Assembly: GCA_963576785.1 (NCBI GenBank)
Contig: OY756143.1
Location: 1,302,001-1,366,000, forward strand
Direction of reading: 5' to 3'
DNA: 64,000 nucleotides
DNA from: Chlorophyllum brunneum
Taxonomy: Eukaryota > Basidiomycota > Agaricomycetes > Agaricales > Agaricaceae
Below, piece by piece: positions 24,196 to 35,523 of the stretch (positions are counted from its first letter, which is position 1; every line of letters starts with the position of its first letter). Position numbers and translations under genes: made by a program. The notes beneath the pieces are model-generated. The model was not told the DNA's origin, did no database searches, and saw only the letters and a list, made by a program, of their open reading frames with translations.

Positions 24196-24934
24196 GGAAG
24201 AGGAGCAGCGGGAGTGGCAGAGGCCAGTCCCATAGATACACTCAGGATGGTACCAATGGTAGGCATCCCAAAGCCAAGTTTGACAGTGGACCATCCACTG
24301 TCATCGATAGCCTTGCACAATCAAATGATCAATCATGCCAGGGGGTAGACTAAATTACCCAGCAGGGTAGTCCAGTCGATATTCTCCACCATCTTGTTGA
24401 GAAAGGTGGAGATTAAATCCAGTGAGTCAAAGGCCACTTTGAGGTCTCCTACAACACTTTCGACAGTGTTAAGAAGATGACAGGAGTACAGGGATGAGGA
24501 GCTGGTGGAAGAGGGCGCAGGGCTAGGTGTGCTGGGGGTAGGGCCCCGAGAGGGAGTTTTGGGATCTTCATCAAACCTAGCAAACTCATCGAAATCCTCC
24601 ACAGTGGGCCCAGGCAATGGCGAGGTGGTGTATGAAGGGGTATGTGAACCCCTCCTACCAGTAGGAGTTCTGAGAAGGTCCAGGGGTCCTCTAGTATGAC
24701 TAGATTCGCACGGATGGTGGATAGGTCCTGATGGGGAAGCCCGGATGGTGTTGAGGGTGTCGGGGGACTCAGGGACATGGCGCCCGGTCCCCCCACCAAA
24801 TGGGGGTTGCAATGACATGCGGAAAGGCTGTGAGTGTGTTCCTAGGGGACTAGGACACCGAAACAAGTGAGTATAATGACTAAGACAATGAGAACAAGTT
24901 GTTTACACTTGTTTACTGGTGGAAGTACCAAATC
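24196..24934 (-). pseudogene. Orphan gag-like N-terminal region X
   Basis: A 177-codon open frame (24333-24866, minus) matches neither the LINE A nor the LINE C gag in this window. It is Pro/Ser/Thr-rich for about 115 residues, with an acidic patch (VEDFDEFARFDED), then a short possibly helical segment with VVGDLKVAFDSLDLIS and MVENIDW. The layout resembles gag N-termini of fungal LINEs, and since no LINE B gag is seen elsewhere here it could be that. The identity is inference. Bases 24867-24934 show nothing recognisable. Confidence 0.4.
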
Positions 24935-26402
24935 AAGAAGCATGTGTGTCAGAATATGTTCTATACCCCAGATCAATCACCCTCATGACCCCTGCTCAGG
25001 CAGTCAAGGTCAAGGGGCCACTCATGGAGGCAGACTCTCATTTGCCAGAATTGACAGAGATGTTCAAGCCATTTGTGCTTGAAGCATTGCCAGGTTCTTG
25101 TCTTCTGGACTGCTACATGGCCTAGGTGACTTTTAAAATGTATGACATCTCGCTTGGTGGAAACCCAGTGGGTCATCAAGTGGATTTGCTCAATAGTACT
25201 CTTTGTGAGGACCATGAGGACAGACAGGTTGTCTATGCAGCAACAGATGCAAGTCTGCCACTGATTGGGGACTACCAGGCAGTTTTGGCTGCCCATGTTT
25301 ACAGAGGGACATGTTTGCTTCAGGCATTGCATCACCTAGCTGGCAAGGTTACAGCCCCAGATGCTGAACTATTTGCCATCTGTATGGCTTTGGGAACTGC
25401 TGCTGCAGTTTCTGAGGCCATACATATTGTGGTCTTTATGGACTCAATTGGTTCTGCCAAGCAAGTTCTTGACCTGTCCATACATTCTGGTCAGGAACAT
25501 TCCCTGGCTGTTTGTTGTCTCTTGTTGGAATGGTTCAGGGATTGTCCTGACTGTTCTCTCACATTCTGGTCCGTTCTGTCCTAAGCAAAATGGTCCATTC
25601 ATCAGGATGTGCATTTATTTGCCCCTAATCTTCAGGTCGCTGCTGGACATAGTCTAGCAACATCCATAGACTCGCTGCATAAGATCAATGTAACAACTGT
25701 TCAGAAGGCCTGGAAGGTTACCTTCCAGGACTCCTCTTATTGTGGCTCAAACTTCCTTGTTCTCAAGGATAGTAAAAACAAAGTTTTACAGCCAATGTAC
25801 CTCCATGGAGGTTCTTGGCTTCCTTCTTTTCCCTCTTAGTCCATTGCGACAAAAGCAAACTGTGCCATTCTCGGGCATGCACCAACCAGCAAGTACCACT
25901 CCTGGTTCCATCCTCTAGAGCCTATAGGCTGTGAGTGTGGGTTTCCAAAGAAGCCCCACACTCACATTTTGTGCTCTTGTCCTTTGTACAAGAGACATTG
26001 TGGCCTGCTGGTCTCCATTAACCAGCTGGTAGGTTTCCTTAAATGCAATCCTTCAGCATTTGCATTTAAGTCCAACACACCACTTGCAGGAGTTGGATAA
26101 TATGACGTGGCCCCTGCTAGCTCCCCACGTCTCTGACGTGTGTAGGAGTTAATTGCAAATTTATGCATACTCTCCTTAGGGAGGGGAGGCTAGAGGTTGC
26201 TCATTATTCTGGTCTAGGATTTGTATGTCTGTGCGTATTTCCACAACTGTTCATCCAGACCACCTATCAGCAGTCTAGTTTGGCCAGGGGAGAGCCAATC
26301 TTTGTATATCCTTACTTTGTAGCCTACATGTCACAGTAGAAACAGGTGGACTGCGACTGCACACCACCTTAAACATAATGATTTAAAAAAAAAAAAAAAA
26401 AA
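24935..26402 (+). mobile_element. LINE B copy B2 (RNase H to tail)
   Basis: B2 starts abruptly inside the region between RT and RNase H and ends with 18 A residues at 26385-26402. Its last 400 bp or so, and the LINE A fragment that follows, are almost identical to 52780-54305, so this stretch was duplicated. Confidence 0.75.
25126..26099 (+). pseudogene. LINE B RNase H remnant (copy B2)
   Basis: The RNase H segments TDASLPL, APDAELFAI and VFMDSIGSA are visible, with Met before the Asp where LINE A has Thr. Next come LQPMYLHGGSW and a Cys/His tail altered near 25940. Stops occur at about 25582 and 25838. An internal inverted sequence at 25938-25970 has replaced part of the tail motif. Confidence 0.7.
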
Positions 26403-27630
26403 GGTGCTGTTCAGATACCTTATATGCATGGCCCTCTCATCACGAGAACAAAGAGAGTTATAGAAGAACACCTGGGCCACAAAGCAGTCCAGGAGACAAT
26501 AATCAGGTTGAGCCACTGTAGAGCAGGGATCAAACTGTTCAGTGAGAGATGGAAGCATGGAAACAGCTTCCATAAGGGAGCCCTTGACCTGCCTAATGAG
26601 GCAATCGGTCAAAAGTGAGATGAAGAGAGGGTGTGGGGGGGCACCCTTGGTGTTCGGGCAATTTAGGAGAGATCAGAGAGGGTGGGTATTGGAGAGGGTG
26701 GTGAGATGGTAGTTCGCTCTTGAAGCCAACTTCTTCAGATAGAGGTGGATGGAAATGAGACCAGCAAGGGCTTTGGCACCACCAGAGGGAGAGGTGTGGA
26801 ACATACTGGTGATCCACAATGCAGCCTTGTGTTGCATAGTATTGAGGGATTTGAGAAGGCCCTTACATCAAGTCCTGTCAAAATACCACAGACAGAAGCC
26901 ATATGTTGCAATAGGCATGACACATGACCTGAAGAGAAGCTGCTTCTACTTGGGGGTCAAACCATGGGAGGAGTTACCAAGCATCCCCATCGCTTTCATG
27001 GTGGAGAGGGCCTTGGTAGAGTAATGTCAAATATGCTCCTGGAAGTTCAGGGCATGATCAAAGTAAAAGCCCAGGTACCTCCAATAGGTCTTAGGGCAGA
27101 GAGGAGTGTCCCCTGTGAATGGACCAAAGTCCAAGTCAAGGGGGGGTTCACATCTCCAGGCTTCCTGGAAAAGTGGAAAAGTTCAGACTTGTCATGCTCC
27201 ATGACAAGTGCAAATGCTACAAAAAGGTTAAAGAGAACAAAATATGCCTCCTTGAGGGTGTCCAAGTTCTTGTCCCAGGTTTTAGCCTGGGCAATACGAT
27301 GGTACCATTGTTGATATAAGACAACAGAGTACTCCTAGGGGAAGTAATCCATAAGTCAAAGACCTTCATAAGAGGGGCAATATAGAGGCCAGAGAGGACT
27401 GGGGACAGGGCAGAGTCCTGTCCAGTGCCTACATCTGCACCCCGGGGATCAGAGGAGAAGCTGTTCCACATATAAACAGTAGAACGGCCTACCAAGTACA
27501 AAGCAAAAAAGGTCCTCACATTAAGTGGAAACCCCTGCTTGGCAAGTATGGCCATCAGCATCTCATGGTTCAAGGAGGGAAAGAACTGAGCAATGTCAAA
27601 TGCAACAATGCTCATCTTGAGACTCTTGGC
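26403..27630 (-). pseudogene. LINE A RT fragment A8, antisense
   Basis: An antisense LINE A piece covering the RNase H start and the RT back to motif A. Motif C reads YINNG, so both catalytic Asp residues are lost. Its left end directly follows the B2 tail, as in the paired copy at 53201. The right end switches to sense gag sequence at about 27630, an inverted junction. Confidence 0.75.
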
Positions 27631-27842
27631 TGCTGCTACAAGTGGGGCCATGCCTCTTTCTGGTGCAAGGCTAATGGTCCTGCATGTCCCGACTATGGTG
27701 GTCCACACTCCCATGTCAACTATTGCACTTTTGCACAGTGTTGTAAGGGGCAACTGAAGGCTATGCCTCCAGCTCCTGCCACCCCAGCCAATCAACCATG
27801 CCCCCACCCTCCTCACTGCCGTAACTGCAAGAAGAAGCATCC
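27631..27842 (+). pseudogene. LINE A gag zinc-knuckle fragment
   Basis: About 70 codons of gag in sense orientation. They hold the first knuckle (CCYKWGH-x4-C) and second knuckle (CPDYGGPH, Cys to Tyr) and the start of the third (CRNCKKKH). It changes at about 27842 into LINE B 3' UTR. Confidence 0.7.
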
Positions 27843-28044
27843 TGCATATTTGGTCTAGGATTTGCATGTCCATGCATGTTTCTGTGACCGTTCACCCAGA
27901 CCACCTGTCAGTAGTCTAGTTTGGCCAGGAGAGAGCCCATCTTCATATATTACCCTCTATGTAGCCTACATGTCATAGTAGATACAGGTGGACTACAATC
28001 ACACACTACCTTAAACATGTTGATTTTTAAAAAAAAAAAAAAAA
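27843..28044 (+). mobile_element. LINE B 3' end fragment B8
   Basis: The last roughly 185 bp of LINE B 3' UTR plus 16 A residues (28029-28044). Non-coding. Confidence 0.7.
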
Positions 28045-28466
28045 CACTATATTGTTGGCTATCCTATGGAAGCAAGGATTTGACCCCTGTGTGGGAAGGT
28101 TCTTTGCCTCTTATTTGGTCAGCTGCTCTATGCAGTATGCGTGGGGGGACCACAAGTCTGATCTCAGACAGGCAGATATAGGGGTAGGTCAGGGCTCATT
28201 GCTCTCTCCCATCCTCTCTGGCCTTTATCTTGCCCCCTGCATGAAGCTTTATAGTAGGGAGGCAATTGTACTTGGAAGTACCTTGCTCTCATACATCGAT
28301 GATGGCCTTGCTATCACCTAGACTAAAACCTGGGAACCTAATCTGGTATGTCTTAAGCAGGTATACCAGATTATATATTGTTTGACTACCTCATTTGGAC
28401 TTGCCATTGAGTATAACAAGTCTGAAGTATTTCACTTCTCCTGTAAGCAGGGAGACAATAACCCAC
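28045..28466 (+). pseudogene. LINE B RT fragment B3, left part
   Basis: This is an RT palm fragment. It keeps GVGQGSLLSPILSG (motif B) and YIDDG (motif C, both Asp present, about 28291-28305). A TAG follows at 28319. It is interrupted by A5 after GACAATAACCCAC and continues at 34254. Confidence 0.75.
28454..28466. repeat. Target-site duplication of A5 (left)
   Basis: GACAATAACCCAC, repeated exactly at 34254-34266 after the A5 tail. Confidence 0.9.
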
Positions 28467-30572
28467 CCTTCTTTTCCCAGAACTCCCACCTGTCAATCAC
28501 GTGATCATCCCTTTGTTGACACTCTCAATGTCTTACACGTCCCAGACAGTGAGTGCTCTAAGTGCAGATTTTCATATGGGCCCCTAGCCCCCATGCCTTC
28601 CCACAGTTCGAGGAGGAGGATGAGCACTCATCGTGCAGCCTCCTCAGATGACGATGACATTGCTACTGCCTTTGAGACAGTGGTTAGTCCTCCCTCCAGG
28701 TCCACCCCAGGCCCTTACTCTCTGGGTATCCCCCTCTATGGCAGCAGTACCAGGGATACCTATGCCTCCACAGTTCCCCTTCAGCAGAGGGGATGCACTC
28801 CATTGTGACACAGGTTCCCAACCCCCTCTTGACCTACCCCAGCTCCTAGCATGGAAGCCAGAGCTTTGTCCCTCCCTCCGTCTTCCCCACCCCCTGCTTT
28901 CCTGGAGAATATAGAGCAGGACAACCAGGAGGAGCCCACCACTGCCCCCCTCTCTATCCTGGGCATTAATATTAGTGCCAAAGAGGATGCCAATGCAATC
29001 CAATGGTTGCTCGAGATCATCACCAACTTTGTGAAGATGGCATATTTCATTCCCCAGGAGGATGCTCTGTCCTTCTGTCCCATTGCCTCTTAACTATCTG
29101 AGATAGTCCAGATGGTTGCATCCTCCCCCATATGGCATGAAACCTATACAGGAGCGAGTAACTCTCTCTCCCTGAGGGACTCGATTACTTTGGTGTTTCC
29201 TGCTCCCCCAGTGGTGACCTTCAGGGCCCTAGCTACCCCTCCAAGGGTACCAGGGCCTTCCACCCTCAGCCTCTCCCAGTGCAGGCCTCCTGTGCAGGAG
29301 GAGGACAATCTTATGGATCCGGAAAAGACTCCAGTCAAATGCCTGCACATGGACCCTAAGAGGAAAGCACCCATCCGACTTGTAAAGACTCCTACTAAGC
29401 CTCAGGTCCCCTACGAGAGGCCCTCTGGACCTCCTCCCTCTATGCTTGCTTCAAAGCCCAAGCCAGGTCAGAAGGCTTATTCGGCTGCAGTGAAACAACC
29501 GGCTTTAGCCAAACCTGGGATAGACCTGCTTTCTTCATTAAAAGCTGCCTTCCCCCACCTCTCTGCAGAGCAGATACTCAGTCTTCATGCACAAGCCGAG
29601 GCTGTGAAGCAACCTCCCTTGTCTAACGCTTGCCCTAAGAAGCTGGCATTTACAATCCCTGGACCTTTGCGTAAGCAGGTCCTAGTCTGCTATGAGGACA
29701 AGTTGAACACTTCAGCTGGTCTTCATACTCTTACCCAGCAGGCCTGTAAGGCTTTGAAGGCTGGGAGAAGCTCCCTGATTGTGGAAGGTGCCATACTTGC
29801 ATATGATGGCTATTCCATGGCCACCAACAAACTTGTCTCAACTAAGGATATTGAGATCCTTAGAGCGCTAGTTGAATGTCTGTCCCCTCCAGGAGCCCCC
29901 TTCTGGATTGGACTTCCCTCATTGGTGTCATACCTCCATGTGGTCAATGTCCCCTATCTTAAGAACTCCACTGCCAGAGTTCAATGTACCCCAGCTGATG
30001 TCAAGGAGGTCCTTACCTTGTTGGTTCATACTCCTCTTATCAGTCTCAAGGGTCCCCCTAGACTGGTGCACAACTCCAAGACATCCAACTCTTGTACGGT
30101 GTTCTTCAACATCTGGGACTCCATGAGGGGTACCCGTGCTCTCAGTCTTCTGAACAAGAAGATCATGTTTGGGAACAAGCAGTGCATAATACTCTCTGCT
30201 AACCCTCATTGTAATAAGTTATTGTGTACCCACTGCTACAAGTAGGGCCATGCCTCTTCCTAGTGCAAGGCTGATGGCCCTGCATGTCCCAACTGTGGTG
30301 GTCTGCACTCTCACACCAACCATCACACCTTTGCACAGTGTTGTAAGGGGCAATCAAAGGCTATGCCTCTGGTTCCTGCTACCCCAGCTGATCAACTGTG
30401 CTCTCACCCTTCTCACTGCCATAACTGCAAGAAGGAGCACCCCACTGATTCCAGGAAGTGCACTTTCTGGAATCACAAGCACAACCGGGCCTAGCTGACA
30501 GCCCATTATCAAGAGGTGTGTGACAGATGTCATCACTCTCCCATCTCCCCTCATAACCCCCCTTATGTCTAG
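28467..30572 (+). pseudogene. LINE A gag-like ORF1 (copy A5)
   Basis: One frame ends at TAG 30570-30572, overlapping the ORF2 ATG at 30565. In-frame stops lie near 28806 and 29091 and, in the knuckle region, as three Trp-to-TAG changes (30243 onward). The longest open piece is 377 codons (29112-30245). The second and third knuckles (CPNCGGLH and CHNCKKEH-x6-C) are still readable between 30280 and 30470. Confidence 0.8.
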
Positions 30573-33500
30573 GAACAACCTGGACTGTCTGGAGGGCATT
30601 AGGGTCTTTTCATTTAACATCATGAAATCATTTATCTATGTTGATATACTGCTCGAGAAATTAAAGGACTCCTTTGATATTCTCTTTCTCCAAGAACCTC
30701 TGTGAAGGTTCATTCACTTCACTCCCTCAACCACTGACATGGAAGGGGATAACATTATTGGCACACCTAAGCACCCTAACTGGCTCATGGTGATGTGTCC
30801 CCCTACCCAAGGATTTCTGCCCTAAGTGATGGCTTATGTACATACTTGGTTGCAACATCTAAGGCCATCAATGAGAAGGGACCTCATTGATCACCCTGAT
30901 ATTCTTGCACTGACATTCTTCACTGATGCAAAGGATTACAACTTCTTGAACATCTACTCAGATGATCAGCACACTGCCATCAACTTCCTTCATGGGAAGG
31001 TTGATGTTCTCCCCCCATTTGACTTTATGAGTGGGGACTTTAACTGTCATTCTTTGGAGTGGGACCCTGAGGTTCTGCATCATTGAATAGCAGCTCATAG
31101 ACTCATGGAAATGAGTTGCGATCTTGGTCTCAATTTGGTTATGCTAACCAACCTGGGTCCAATGTTTATTTCCCACTTTGCCTATTGGTGATCAATCTAG
31201 TGTTTGTCTCTTTGCCTGATGTATTGAGGACTTTTCCTTATCGGGACTTATCCCTTCAGGGTACTTCAGATCATGTCCCATTGACCGTTACCCTTCTTAT
31301 CACTCCCGTCAACATTGGGATTGTCAAAGCTGTCCTCCCAAAGGGCTCCAATGAAGCAGAGGCCTTCTTGGGACATATTATTGATGAGGTGACTGATCTT
31401 AGTGATTGTCCCTCTCTGGAATCCCCGGAACAAGTGGATGCCTTAGCACTGGCCATGGCTGAAGCCTTCTCCAATACATAGACCTACCACTCGAAGGAGA
31501 TTTGGATTACTCACCACACTTGTCCCTGGTGGGATGAGGCGTGCTCTACCTCCTTCTCCAGATATCAGGGCTCTCATAGTTGTAGTGACTGGGGGGACTT
31601 TAGGCATGCTCATACAGCTGCCAAATGACAATTCTTCGACTCTAAGATTAAAGAGATCACTTCTACTAACAAGCAGCCCTAGGATCTTATAAAGTGGGTC
31701 AAGGTGTGCAAGTTACCCCCCTGCAAGGCTATCCAGTTTAACGGACAGCCTTGTCATGGTATGGACTCCCTTTGGAATGCCCTCCATGTGACATACAACT
31801 CTGCTGCTGATCAGCAGTGTGATATGTCTGTTCTGGACCCCCTCCCTGACCTTCCGGTCAGGGAGTGGACCCCTTTTTGTTGCTGGAGCTTATGGAGGCC
31901 TTGTCCTCCTGCTCTAATATGTCCTCCCCAGGGCTGGACTATGTTACATGGTCCCACCTCAAATATATTGTTATCGATGAAGATTGCTTGATGGTGTTCC
32001 TGCGCTTGGCCAATGCCTGCCTCACAGTGGGTCACTGGCCCCCAGCTTCAAGGAGTTGCTTTCGGTTATCATTCCGAAACCAGGAAAGCCGTGCTACTCT
32101 ACTCCCAAGGCATTCAGGCCTATTGTCCTCCTGAACATGCTTGGTAAATTGGTTGAGAAAATGCTTTCCAACCAAATCCAGTTTGATGCCATTAAGCATG
32201 ACATCTTTCATCCTCATCAACTTGGAGGCATTCGCCAATGTTCCACTGAGGATGCTGGGTTGTTCCTTACCTACCTGGTCCATACTGGGTGGGCGAAGGG
32301 TCTCAAGACAAGCATTGTCACCTTTGACATTACTCAGTTCTTTCCCTCCTTGAACTATGAGATGCTTATGGCCATACTTGCCAAGCAAAGGTTCCCACTT
32401 AATGTGAGGACCTTCTTTGCTTCTTACTTGGTGGGCCGTTCTACTGTTTATACATAGAACAGCTTCTCCTCTGATCCCTGGGGTGCAGATATGGGTGTTG
32501 GACAGGGCTCTGCTATGTCCCCAGTCCTCTCTGGCCTCTATATTGCCCCTCTTATGAAGGTCTTTGATCTATGGATTACTTCCCCTGGGAGTACTCTATT
32601 ATCTTATGTCAACAACAGTACTGTCATTGCCTAGGCTAAGACCTGGGATGAGAACTTGGACACCCTCAAGTGGGTGTACATTGTTCTCTTCAACCTCTTT
32701 GTAGCATTCACACTTGTTATGGAGCATAACAAGTCTGAACTTTTCCACTTTTCCAGGAAGCCTGGAGACATGAACCCTCCCCTTGACTTGGGCTTCGGTC
32801 CGTTCACAAGGGATACTCCTCTTTGCTCTAAGACCTATTGGAGGTACCTGGGCTTTAACTTTGATCGTGTCCTGAATTTTCAGGAGCACATTCGACACTA
32901 CTCTACTAAGGTTCTCTCTATTGTGAAAGCAATGGGAATGCTTGGTAACTCCTCGTGTGGTCTGACCCCCAGGCAGAAGTGGCTCCTCTTCAGGTCATGT
33001 GTCATGCCTATTGCGACATATGGCTTCCATCTGTGGTATTTTGATAGGGCTCGGTATAAGGGCCTTCTCAAGTCCCCTCAATACTATACAATGCAAGGCT
33101 GCATTGTGGATCACTGGTGCATTCTGTACCTCCCCCTCTGGCAGCACCAAAGCCCTCACTGGTCTCATCCCCATCCACCTCCATCTGAAGAAGCTGGTCT
33201 CAAGAGCAAACTACTGTCTTGCCACCCTCTCCAATACCCACCCTCTTTGATCCCTCCTCGATCATCCAAACACCAAGGGTGCCCCCCCACACCCTCTCTC
33301 TGTCTCCCTTCTGACTGACTGCCTCATTAGGCAGGTCAGGGGCTCCCCCATGGAAGCTGTCTCTGTGCTCCCATCCCTTACTGAACAGTTTGATCCCTGC
33401 TCTGCAGTGGCCCAACCTGGTCACTGTCTCCTGGACTGCTTTGTGGCCCAGGTATCCTTCCACAACTCTCCTTGTTCTCATGATGAGAGAGCTGTGCATA

Positions 33501-33693
33501 TAAGGCATCTGAACAGCACCTTGGAATGTGCTAATGCCAATCCTTAGGTTCTCACTGTGGCCACGGATGCAAGTCTACCACTGTGGGAGGAATTCCAGGC
33601 AGTTTCTGCTGCTATGCCGGGTGCCCTTGTCAAGTTCTTGAAGGCAAACCCTCAGGCATTGCCTTCCCATCCGTTCCTCAGGGAATTGGATAA
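30565..33693 (+). pseudogene. LINE A ORF2 remnant (copy A5)
   Basis: EN has FLQEPL, then a stop at 30703, and GDFNCHS is intact near 31037. RT keeps FDITQFF but reads YVNNS in motif C, so it is catalytically dead. Unlike A1 and A2, this copy has frameshifts: a deletion of about 13 bp near 31175 and single-base losses near 31880 and 32040. The central RNase H is deleted at 33610; only the C-terminal LVKFLKANPQA tail remains, ending at TAA 33691. Confidence 0.8.
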
Positions 33694-34253
33694 CTGGCTC
33701 AGGGTGGGTGGGTTATTGTCCAACACTGGAGGCCCCTGGAGAAGACCTGGTGAATGCATTCAATGGCTGGTGAACGGACCTGACCCCTTCGGCAACTAGG
33801 AGTGGTGAAGACACTAATAGCCACTCAAATGGTGTGGCCAATTGCTCTGGCAAGGGCAACCATGGCCAGGGGGTTGGGTCCAAGTAAGAGGTCATTAGGT
33901 GCTTAGTAGCTGGGCTAGTATCTGGGTACGTCACTGCTGCGGAGTGTTTACAGTGAATTAACACCTACTGACTGGGCCTGGTCCTTGGACTGGGTTGCTG
34001 GTTGGGGGACCTCCCTGCCCACTTGCCTCCTCTGGCATCCACTCTCCTTGCCCTTCAGGCTGGGGAGTAGGATGCAACTTCTCCTACCATTGGTTTTGGG
34101 CAATGGTATATTTGCTTGGTAGGGCGTATTTACCACTTCTCCATAGATACCTGCTAGTTTACTTGTTTGTATTCTGGCCATGGGCTGTGTCTGAGCACTG
34201 CATAATAAATTGGCCTTAGGCCATGATTCAAAAAAAAAAAAAAAAAAAAAAAA

Positions 34254-34266
34254 GACAATAACCCAC
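34254..34266. repeat. Target-site duplication of A5 (right)
   Basis: GACAATAACCCAC, identical to 28454-28466. Confidence 0.9.
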
Positions 34267-34443
34267 TGCTGGATTTGGAATATGCCCCCCATACCAGCAA
34301 TACTCCCCTATGCCCTAAGACCCATTGGAGGTACTTGGGTTTCTTCTTTGATCATGTTCTTACATTTAAAGAGCACATTTGACACTACACTACTAAGTCT
34401 CTGTCCATGGTCAAGGCCATGGGCATACTTGGTAATTCATCTC
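34254..34443 (+). pseudogene. LINE B RT fragment B3, right part
   Basis: It resumes B3 after A5 (first 13 bp are the TSD) and continues through the RT thumb (CPKTHWRYLGF) until the poly(T) of antisense copy B4. Confidence 0.75.
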
Positions 34444-35068
34444 TTTTTTTTTTTTTTTTTTTTACATCAACATGTTTAAGGTAGTGTGTAATCACAGTCC
34501 ACCTGTAACTACTATGATATGTAGGCTACAAAATAGATGGTATTTGAAGACAGGCTCTCTCCTGGCCAAACTAGACCACCAACAGGCAGTCTGGATAAGT
34601 GGTCATGGAAATGCACATGGATGCATGAATCCTAGACTAGAATGATGAGCAACCCCTAGTCTCCCCTCCCTAGATAGAGTATGTGTCAATTTGCAATTAA
34701 CTCCTATACATGTTAGCAACATAGGGAGCTAGCAGGGGCTGCATTGTGTTATCCAACTCCTGCAAGTGGTGTGTTGGACCTAAACACAAACACTGAAGAA
34801 TTACGCTTAAGGAAAGATACCAGCTGGTCAATAGAGACTGGCAGGCCATGACATCTCTTGTACAATGGACAAGAGTACAAGATATGAGTGCAAGTCTCCA
34901 AAGGAGCCTCATACTTGCAGGCAATAGGCTTTAGAGGATGGAACCAGGAGTGGTACTCACTAGTTGGTACATGCCCAAGAATGGTACAGTTCACTCTCAT
35001 TGCAATGGACTGAGAGGGAAGCCAAGAACCCCCATGGAGGTATGTTGGCTGTAGAATCCTGTTCTTCA
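34444..35068 (-). mobile_element. LINE B copy B4, antisense, 3' part
   Basis: It begins with 20 T residues (34444-34463), then LINE B 3' UTR and the RNase H C-terminus (minus-strand frame 34749-35069 with LQPTYLHGGSW and HILYSCPLYKRC). It breaks at a conserved Lys-Asn codon pair that is repeated at the other side of the composite insertion, near 44377-44385. Confidence 0.75.
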
Positions 35069-35088
35069 TATTTTTTTTTTTTTTTTTT

Positions 35089-35523
35089 AATTCAACAATT
35101 TATATAGCAGTACTCAAATGCAGTCCGCGTGTACATACATACAAAGGTAGAACATACAAAATGTTCAGAGCAAGGAAAGTAGACTAAATATACACTAATT
35201 CCATGAGACTCAATGCCATCTAGCGCATACACTAGAGATGTTTGATACCTAAGTTGAATGGTGGGAAGAAGAATGATACGAATTCGGAGAGAGAGAGAGT
35301 GAAAGAGAGAAATTGACAGAAAGGAACTATCGACTTGCAAACACAAGGGAGAACAACAAATGGTACTAGCATGTGGGAGGGCTTTTGCCCAGCCACTATG
35401 GGAGTGATGGACAATGAATGAAAACTATATAAAATAGTAGACGAGCAAGAAAAGGGGAGATAGAGAAATAGGAATGAAATCCATAACCGGGAGAGCATAA
35501 GAAAAGGAAAAAAAGAAAAGAAT
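35089..35523 (-). other. LINE C 3' UTR (copy C1)
   Basis: About 435 bp without coding potential between the ORF2 stop and the tail. It holds a purine-rich GAGAGAGAG run near 35290 and ends near ATTTATATAGCAG (plus strand), the complement of the LINE C terminal motif. Confidence 0.7.

Larger units (their letters stand above)
28467..34253 (+). mobile_element. LINE A copy A5, full 5' end, deleted in RNase H
   Basis: A5 starts at the family 5' end and ends with 24 A residues (34230-34253), with an exact 13-bp TSD in LINE B copy B3. It carries gag, EN and RT but loses about 700 bp of RNase H: at 33610 sequence from the RNase H start joins directly to the C-terminal tail through a 4-bp CTGC overlap. 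Confidence 0.85.

Noticed and set aside
35280..35330. GAGAGA run as a host regulatory microsatellite
   Set aside because: The same run occurs in the 3' UTR of the other LINE C copies, so it belongs to the element.
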